IMG/VR virus record: IMGVR_UViG_3300035100_000339
Coordinates: 1 to 32,171 of that record
Length of the DNA: 32,171 nt
Source of the DNA: a virus
Reading direction: 5' to 3' (one strand)
Part shown: positions 27,841 through 32,171 of the stretch, in pieces
Position numbering within the stretch: the stretch's first letter is position 1
How the letters are laid out: each line of letters begins with the position of its first letter
Translations under genes and position numbers: made by a program
Notes under the pieces: model-generated
The model's input: only the letters and a program-made list of their open reading frames with translations
Database searches by the model: none
Told to the model about the DNA's origin: nothing

Positions 27841-28983
27841 TTAAGCCTTTTTTTTTCCTGTGGACTTTGCTGATAATGTTTCTGCTAGTCTTCTTGACAT
27901 TCTTAAAATTGATTCTCTTTTGCCTCTGTCTGCTGGTAAATCTCCACCAGTTGCAGGTTCGCTCGCTCCGAAATCGTCTGCTGGAACATCTGCTATATCA
28001 TCTGTTGGTTCTACTACAGGCTCTTCTGGAGTATCTGTTCCCATTGTTGCTGGAACTGTCTCGCCTGTCAGGACGGCTACGCCTCCTGTTAATGATGTTC
28101 TTGTAACTTCTAGTGCTGAGTATAATGATTCTAATGCTGGTTTAACTTGATTAACAAAACTTTCTGATTGCTCTGAGCCTACTTCATCTCTAATTGCATC
28201 GCTTAATTCTAACATTGATTCTGTTTGCATAGACGCTGTGTCTTCCATCCAGCCTGTGATTTTGTCAACCATATCTTTAGCCGCCATCACTAATTGTGCA
28301 TTTTCTTCTGCGCCTTCTTTAACTTGTACGTCTTCTTTTTTCATTGCTTTTTTAATTGCTATATCTTTTGATTTCATATAATCTTTAGAATCGACATCGC
28401 CATCTTTGTCATGGTCTTTGCCTCCGCAACGGCAATTGCTATGCTGGCACTGGTCTTTGCCTTTTGCTTCGGTTGTTTTTAAATCTGTTGCTTTCATTGT
28501 ATCAGTATTTATGTTCTCGGGTGCCATATCGCTAGGGTCTGGAATAGCATCTCCTTGGTCATCAAAGCCTTTTTCTACCATATCTATTGCAGTAGATAGT
28601 GTATATTGTGAAGTAGAATCTTTTGCATCTGCTTTTCTTCGTTCTAAATCTGCTATAACTTCAGCTTTAGGTTTAGCCAAGTGATCTGGCTCATCTTGAT
28701 ACTCACCTACTATTTCTTGAGCACCTACATGGATATCTGACATACCACCTTCAATTGCCGCATTTATTACATCTAAAAACATTCTTTGTTTTTGATACTC
28801 TTCGCTAGTAGCTAAATTTTCTTGGGCTTGAAGTGTTGAAATTTTGTTGATAGTTCTTGTTTTTGCAGACTCTAATTGCTCCATTGTGAACTTTTTAAGG
28901 TCAATACTTTCACCAAACATTTGTGCTAACGTTTGATTCATTTGCTCTGCTGTAACTTTTGCGTTAAATTGCGATATCTTCAT
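27841..28983 (-). CDS. Putative T4-like structural/scaffold protein with A AAA AAG slippery end
   Basis: A 380-aa, acidic, helical protein with a central cysteine/histidine/Asp segment (CQHSNCRCGG, KDHDKDGDVDSKDYM, an EF-hand-like DxDxDGDxD pattern) and a Pro/Asp-rich region before a basic end (LRMSRRLAETLSAKSTGKKKA). It resembles uncharacterised structural-region proteins of T4-like cyanophages. A GGGGA ribosome site and a GATAAATA late-like motif precede the ATG. The last codons contain the heptamer A AAA AAG within A9, and the -1 frame stays open for 108 more codons (27521-27840), giving a possible 487-aa product. Confidence 0.7.
   Translation of the reverse strand: MKISQFNAKVTAEQMNQTLAQMFGESIDLKKFTMEQLESAKTRTINKISTLQAQENLATSEEYQKQRMFLDVINAAIEGGMSDIHVGAQEIVGEYQDEPDHLAKPKAEVIADLERRKADAKDSTSQYTLSTAIDMVEKGFDDQGDAIPDPSDMAPENINTDTMKATDLKTTEAKGKDQCQHSNCRCGGKDHDKDGDVDSKDYMKSKDIAIKKAMKKEDVQVKEGAEENAQLVMAAKDMVDKITGWMEDTASMQTESMLELSDAIRDEVGSEQSESFVNQVKPALESLYSALEVTRTSLTGGVAVLTGETVPATMGTDTPEEPVVEPTDDIADVPADDFGASEPATGGDLPADRGKRESILRMSRRLAETLSAKSTGKKKA
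27848..27856 (-). other. A9 slippery run, possible -1 frameshift site
   Basis: On the minus strand GG-A9-GGC. The zero frame reads GGA AAA AAA AAG GCT TAA; the -1 frame reads on through GGC TTA ACC GAG and stays open to 27521. A AAA AAG is the classic efficient bacterial -1 heptamer. Confidence 0.6.
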
Positions 28984-29004
28984 TAATAATATCCCCTATA
29001 TGAT

Positions 29005-29430
29005 TTATTTATCAAATACATACTCATCTAGGCGGTCCCTTAGGTTTAACAAATCATCCCACGCAATATCGTAACGTATATGGGCAGAATCTACAGTAAC
29101 TTCATTATCAGAATTAGCTATTGTGCTTTTGAATTGTACGCATTTATTGTATTTTGATTGGATTTCTCTATCTAGATTTGTTATTTGTTCTATGTCATCT
29201 TCACGATTATCGACTAGGGCTTTAGCTGTTGCAATGGCTCCTGTTTTAGTAAATGTAGTTGCAACTTGTCTATTATACCTTAGGTCGTATATTAAGTTAC
29301 TATAACCGTTTTCTCGTATTATATAATGCTTCATCCGTATGCCACTACCATTTTTTATAGGTATGCACACCTTATGAATGTTTCTGTCTATGAGTTTTTT
29401 TAATTCTTTAGATAGATGTTTTGTATTCAT
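29005..29430 (-). CDS. Phage hypothetical protein (141 aa)
   Basis: I start at the ATG at 29430; the longer frame begins at a TTG four codons earlier. A soluble protein with IPIKNGSGIRMKHYIIREN in the first third, then a helical part with a Glu/Asp-rich stretch ending in WDDLLNLRDRL. No motif recognised. It overlaps the upstream 72-aa gene by 23 nt, as is common for conserved phage gene pairs. Confidence 0.62.
   Translation of the reverse strand: MNTKHLSKELKKLIDRNIHKVCIPIKNGSGIRMKHYIIRENGYSNLIYDLRYNRQVATTFTKTGAIATAKALVDNREDDIEQITNLDREIQSKYNKCVQFKSTIANSDNEVTVDSAHIRYDIAWDDLLNLRDRLDEYVFDK
29006..29013 (-). promoter_or_regulatory. Late-like promoter GATAAATA
   Basis: One mismatch from the late motif, overlapping the stop of the upstream 141-aa gene. 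The predicted start near 29000 gives a 17-nt leader with GGGGA before the ATG at 28983. Confidence 0.5.
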
Positions 29431-29626
29431 TTCCAACCACAAGCACTTGTCCGTCTTTTACTATTTTTTTAACGACACTTTTGTTTATAAGATTTCTGAT
29501 TAACTGTTGTTCTCTTTCGGTAAAGAGATCTAAACGACTCTGTTCTTTAAGTTTACTCAAAACGTTATATTCTTCATTTGAGACGTAAATTTTAAAACTG
29601 TCTAATATTAATTCGTTAATCTTCAT
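29408..29626 (-). CDS. Small phage hypothetical protein (72 aa)
   Basis: A helical N-terminus and central ERE-type helix (LFTEREQQLIRNLINKSVV) followed by a beta end (DGQVLVVGNEY). The SNEEYNVLSKLKEQ/LFTEREQQLIRNLI layout looks like a small winged-helix or adaptor domain, but I assign no function. It overlaps both neighbours by a few nt. Confidence 0.62.
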   Translation of the reverse strand: MKINELILDSFKIYVSNEEYNVLSKLKEQSRLDLFTEREQQLIRNLINKSVVKKIVKDGQVLVVGNEYKTSI

Positions 29627-30000
29627 CCCTGTGCTCTTTGTCTTCTTAATAAGTTGTTTATTACAGGATTCAGGTCCTTCTTATTAAGTGTGGTTGTAGG
29701 GGGTTCTCCGGGCTGTGGATCAGGGTTTTTAAATGATACTGTATCTGCATCAATTTTGTCTATTTCCATGTCCTTTTCTTGATTTGGGCCAACAGGTATT
29801 GGAATCATTTTACCCGGTTTAAGTAAATCCTTGTTGGCGTCTTTATTAATTTGTGTGGCTACTTGTTTTGCTCCTATAGATTTGATAGTTCCTTTTGGAA
29901 GAACTCCTGTTGGAACTGGGGCTCCTGTTCCTGAGCCTGCTCCTATTTTTTTCATCAGGCTTTGAATATAATCAGTTTCTTTAATTTCTCTATATCTCAT
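29623..30000 (-). CDS. Phage hypothetical protein, Pro/Gly-rich (125 aa)
   Basis: The protein has low complexity stretches (GAGSGTGAPVPTGVLPKG, NPDPQPGEPPTTTLNKKDL) and a short beta segment (MIPIPVGPNQEKDMEIDKI). It likely has flexible linkers around a small domain. The TAATG overlap with the upstream basic-protein gene indicates coupling. Function unknown. Confidence 0.6.
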   Translation of the reverse strand: MRYREIKETDYIQSLMKKIGAGSGTGAPVPTGVLPKGTIKSIGAKQVATQINKDANKDLLKPGKMIPIPVGPNQEKDMEIDKIDADTVSFKNPDPQPGEPPTTTLNKKDLNPVINNLLRRQRAQG

Positions 30001-30362
30001 TATCTTATCGATGCCCTTTTCCAGATACTAGGTCTTGTAGCTGTTCTAAATGATGTTCTTCCTCTAACTGTTTGGTGACCTAATCTGTTTAGTTTTGATA
30101 TACGTCTAGAAAATGTAGCTCTTTTAGTTCTTGCTCTTTTAACTTTAAGTGCAGAACCTTTTCTAGCTTTTGCTCTTTTGATTGATATAATACCAGACAT
30201 CCTTTTAGGAGCTGTACAAGTTTTAGGATCAGATACAATTCTTCCTTTTCGTACCCCAGCAGTGCAACGATACTTACGTACCATTTTGCCCCCGGTTCTA
30301 GACCAGACCTGGACGAATGTTTCACCTACCTGTAATGGGCTTACTACTTCTACTATTTTCAT
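30000..30362 (-). CDS. Very basic protein, possible DNA-binding/virion protein
   Basis: The 120-aa protein is rich in Arg/Lys (IKRAKARKGSALKVKRARTKRAT, SRRISKLNRLGHQTVRGR). Its first 50 residues form a beta-rich part (VQVWSRTGGKMVRKYRCTAG, with two Cys near C32 and C48). It looks like a nucleic-acid-binding or DNA-packaging-associated protein; similar basic proteins are conserved in T4-like marine phages. No direct evidence of role. Confidence 0.65.
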   Translation of the reverse strand: MKIVEVVSPLQVGETFVQVWSRTGGKMVRKYRCTAGVRKGRIVSDPKTCTAPKRMSGIISIKRAKARKGSALKVKRARTKRATFSRRISKLNRLGHQTVRGRTSFRTATRPSIWKRASIR

Positions 30363-30403
30363 ACTTTTCCTACTGTATGAACGTATTTAGCGAATGTGGG
30401 GGG

Positions 30404-30643
30404 TTATATTGGAAATTTTAATAATAGAACTACTATTGTGGAAAGGAGTCCAGCTACTATGGTACCTGTGGCACCTATAATAACTTTAATCATCGACTTG
30501 TTACCATGCATTATAGCTTGTTGATTTTGCTCAATTCTAGTTTCTATTGCCTCAAGTCTCTTCTCCAAAGATGCGTATCTTTGGTGACACAACTCGACGT
30601 GTGCTTCTAAATTTTTCTGTTCTATACTTCTGGACTCTGCCAT
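30404..30643 (-). CDS. Coiled-coil plus C-terminal membrane anchor protein (XhlA-like)
   Basis: The 79-aa protein has a helical coiled coil (about 20-50, RYASLEKRLEAIETRIEQN) followed by a hydrophobic C-terminal segment (about 52-76, MIKVIIGATGTIVAGLLSTIVV). This is the layout of the XhlA/holin-associated family, so a lysis-related or membrane-scaffold role is possible. GGAAGAGAG precedes the ATG. An AATAAATA late-like motif lies about 86 nt upstream. Confidence 0.6.
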   Translation of the reverse strand: MAESRSIEQKNLEAHVELCHQRYASLEKRLEAIETRIEQNQQAIMHGNKSMIKVIIGATGTIVAGLLSTIVVLLLKFPI

Positions 30644-30727
30644 TTTTTCTCTCTTCCTAATATTTTTATTATCCAGTGGAAGGGCCTAAGATTACGCCTA
30701 AAATGTGCCTTGATTCGTTTAATGTTA

Positions 30728-31159
30728 CTATTTATTGCCAATGTTGTCGTCTTTTTCTACTATTATTATATTATTAGTTTTTAAATCTTGTGTTCTGAAC
30801 ATACTATTGGTTAAACTAATAGTTTCGTCTAATGCATTGATTATAGGGACCAAATCTATGTCTTCTTTTAAATGGCCGATAATTTCACTAACAGGTAAAG
30901 GGTCTGCTCTATCTTCCATTGTAAATTCCATAGACCATACATTATGTTCTCCAGTATAGTTCTCACCAAAATTTGTATTTGCCAAATTTACTTTTTTTAA
31001 TTTTGGATTGTCAATAGGTTCAATATTTGATCTAAATTGGAGACAGTTTTCAAAGGTTAGATAGTTGGCGTTTTGGGAAATAGCTTTTTCGTCTTTGCTA
31101 TTATTTTTGTGTAACCCTGTTTTTGTAATGTCTACTAATGATAAAATTTTAAATCTCAT
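30728..31159 (-). CDS. Conserved T4-like phage hypothetical protein (143 aa)
   Basis: I use the ATG at 31159 (MRFKILSLVDITKTG) because this strand-start pattern is what I know from homologs in marine T4-like phages (FKILS-TDITxTG...); the longer frame adds 23 poorly conserved residues. The body includes FRSNIEPIDNPK and WSMEFTMEDRADPLP. An AGAGAAGAAAAG serves as the ribosome site. It lies just after a strong terminator. Function unknown. Confidence 0.68.
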   Translation of the reverse strand: MRFKILSLVDITKTGLHKNNSKDEKAISQNANYLTFENCLQFRSNIEPIDNPKLKKVNLANTNFGENYTGEHNVWSMEFTMEDRADPLPVSEIIGHLKEDIDLVPIINALDETISLTNSMFRTQDLKTNNIIIVEKDDNIGNK

Positions 31160-31204
31160 ACACTTTTCTTCTCTTAAGCTAGTTGTACTTATTATAGATG
31201 AAAA

Positions 31205-31232
31205 AAGGGTGCTCAATTTCTTGAACACCCTT
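31205..31232 (-). terminator. Strong terminator of the 122-aa structural gene
   Basis: On the minus strand AAGGGTGTTCAA-GAAA-TTGAGCACCCTT: a 12-bp stem (one G-U) with a GNRA tetraloop, then TTTTC. A classic intrinsic terminator. Confidence 0.92.
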
Positions 31233-31270
31233 AATTCTGAGAATCTAAAAAGTTTAATTCTTATTTTAAA

Positions 31271-31639
31271 TTACAGCACGTATGTTTTAGCTGTAACAGA
31301 TGCACTGCCCAAATTGATAGAATCAACTGTTCCTAAAGCCTGCACTACATCTTCTAAGTGAGCCGCTAAAGTTTCAGCATTTGTTCCATCATAAGTATCT
31401 GTTCCAAAATCACCTTCAACCGCGATTGACATATTTGCGTTTGTGTTGTGAAGTGGGCCAGCCAATACTATATTTGTAATTTGGGAAATAGCTTCTAGTG
31501 TTGCCTTAACTGCTGAATTAGGTCCTAATTTAGCATCAACAGCCGCCGCGAAAGCGATGTCCATATGCACTAGATTTCTTCCTGTGTTGTTAAAGTCCAC
31601 CGCCTCTGACGCTGGATTAACTCTTGTTACTGTCGCCAT
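31271..31639 (-). CDS. Small Ala/Asn-rich protein, probable virion protein
   Basis: A 122-aa protein with low-charge beta-rich sequence (SINLGSASVTAKTYVL end, AVEGDFGTDTYDG middle), an AAGGAG ribosome site and a strong terminator, i.e. an isolated and strongly expressed transcription unit. It resembles the next gene in composition and is likely a small structural or decoration protein. I do not recognise a family. Confidence 0.65.
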   Translation of the reverse strand: MATVTRVNPASEAVDFNNTGRNLVHMDIAFAAAVDAKLGPNSAVKATLEAISQITNIVLAGPLHNTNANMSIAVEGDFGTDTYDGTNAETLAAHLEDVVQALGTVDSINLGSASVTAKTYVL

Positions 31640-31668
31640 TTTTTTTCTCCTTTTTTCTCTTAAATGAC

Positions 31669-31691
31669 TTAATCTACGCTCCGTAGATTAA
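31669..31691. terminator. Perfect 10-bp hairpin between the two small virion genes
   Basis: TTAATCTACG and CGTAGATTAA surround a 3-nt loop. There is no T-run after it on either strand, so it may act as an mRNA stabilising or processing hairpin rather than a terminator. Confidence 0.45.
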
Positions 31692-31726
31692 ATGTTAAAA
31701 AAATTAATATTATATTATATTAACTA

Positions 31727-32071
31727 TTAAGACCAAGTGTCGCCACTGATAGTCGTTGCCGCTACCGTAACTGCTACACCAGTCTCAGTGTCGATAAGCG
31801 CCTTTAAAGTCGCCGCCGCACCTGTACTTCCATTACCTTCGTAACCACCTTCTAAGCCTACTACTAGGTCATCAGCCGCTGGTATACCAAGTACTACGAT
31901 ATTCGCTTCGCCAGATATAGCTCTTACAGTTTTGTGAAAAACTGAAGATGCACCTTCTGGAGCAGTGTGAATTCCTGTAGCACCTGTAATTTTGTAAAAA
32001 TCAATATCTTTCGATAAAAATTCTACGCCATTAGGGTTTGTAATGTCTTTACTTCCTGATATTACTGCCAT
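31727..32071 (-). CDS. Small Gly/Ala/Thr-rich protein, probable virion protein
   Basis: The 114-aa protein is beta-rich with a Gly/Ser/Thr/Ala-rich core (LEGGYEGNGSTGAAATLK, ATTISGDTWS end) and few charges, like many capsid-decoration or tube-associated proteins. A strong GGAG ribosome site and a late-like TATAAAAA motif just upstream suggest high late expression. It sits in the structural end of the window. No specific family recognised. Confidence 0.65.
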   Translation of the reverse strand: MAVISGSKDITNPNGVEFLSKDIDFYKITGATGIHTAPEGASSVFHKTVRAISGEANIVVLGIPAADDLVVGLEGGYEGNGSTGAAATLKALIDTETGVAVTVAATTISGDTWS

Positions 32072-32108
32072 TTGTTTTCTCCTTTTTTATAAATTTTTAA
32101 CAATGTTC

Positions 32109-32133
32109 TGGGGTGCCCAGTAAGAACACCCCA
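32109..32133 (-). terminator. Hairpin at the window edge, terminator of the upstream gene
   Basis: TGGGGTG and CACCCCA form a 7-bp stem with an 11-nt loop. The T-run on the minus strand is weak (CATTGTTAAAAATTT). Past it, at 32134-32171, only a TAA-containing tail of an upstream gene can be guessed; I do not call that fragment. Confidence 0.55.
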
Positions 32134-32171
32134 AAAACCTTATTAAAGTTATTAGCGTGAATTACGCCGCT

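Noticed and set aside
1-32171. tRNA genes, CRISPR arrays, integrase or insertion sequences
   Set aside because: I looked for T-loop-like GGTTCRAnnCC patterns, regularly spaced repeats and transposase/integrase motifs on both strands and saw none beyond the tmRNA.
32134-32171. C-terminal fragment of a further gene at the right edge
   Set aside because: Two frames have a stop within the last 20 bases and no protein features can be judged from so few codons.

Overview
This AT-rich window reads as an internal block of a T4-like marine myovirus genome, most probably a phage of a marine alphaproteobacterium such as SAR11 (a 'pelagimyophage'). The evidence is gene content and layout. The genes are tightly packed and often overlap (ATGA/TAATG), and nearly all lie on the minus strand. 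There are phage ATP-dependent DNA ligase, class Ia ribonucleotide reductase (NrdA/NrdB), glutaredoxin, Hsp20, ribosomal protein bS21, a ferredoxin-dependent bilin reductase with heme oxygenase, T4-type late promoter motifs (TATAAATA), and a circularly permuted two-piece tmRNA of the alphaproteobacterial kind. I see no integrase, tRNA, CRISPR array or insertion sequence. Host and phage assignment are inferences from family knowledge; no search was run.

Layout, in window coordinates (transcription mostly runs from high to low). 1-3416: small membrane and unknown proteins, DNA ligase, an AAA+ ATPase and a small winged-helix-like protein. 3499-7554: a metabolic block with a 2-oxoglutarate/Fe(II) oxygenase, an ALDH7-type (antiquitin-like) aldehyde dehydrogenase, a lysine-6-dehydrogenase-like enzyme, small membrane proteins and bS21. 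7654-7824: the only plus-strand gene I can support, a basic 56-aa protein. 7839-10954: two SprT-like metalloproteins, a bilin reductase (PcyX-like), heme oxygenase and ClpS. 11021-12837: a 58-aa protein, Hsp20 and two phage unknowns. 12875-17953: a large coiled-coil membrane protein, three exported or lipoprotein genes and a membrane-anchored glucosaminidase with small neighbours. 18028-18943: tmRNA, cold-shock protein and a basic 59-aa protein. 18936-24474: HAD nucleotidase, Sm-like protein, glutaredoxin, DUF1178-like protein and NrdB/NrdA. 24681-32171: beta-helix tail fibre or spike, PD-(D/E)XK exonuclease, NfuA-like Fe-S protein, and putative structural and late genes.

How the parts may work together. 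NrdAB, glutaredoxin, the nucleotidase, exonuclease and ligase serve nucleotide supply and DNA metabolism. The lysine dehydrogenase and ALDH7 pair would turn lysine into 2-aminoadipate with two NAD(P)H. Heme oxygenase plus bilin reductase would turn heme into a phycobilin, and the NfuA-like protein could support Fe-S/ferredoxin supply. ClpS, Hsp20, tmRNA, bS21 and a cold-shock protein touch host translation and protein quality control.

Regulation is unusually legible. About a dozen sigma70-like promoters (TTGACW, 17-nt spacer, TATAAT-like) precede operons, several stacked with T4-late-like TATAAATA motifs. In at least four cases the promoter puts the start site on the ATG (predicted leaderless mRNAs). 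Two genes end at an A9 run where a -1 shift would add a substantial C-terminal extension. Several listed starts were moved from TTG codons or upstream ATGs to better supported ATGs.
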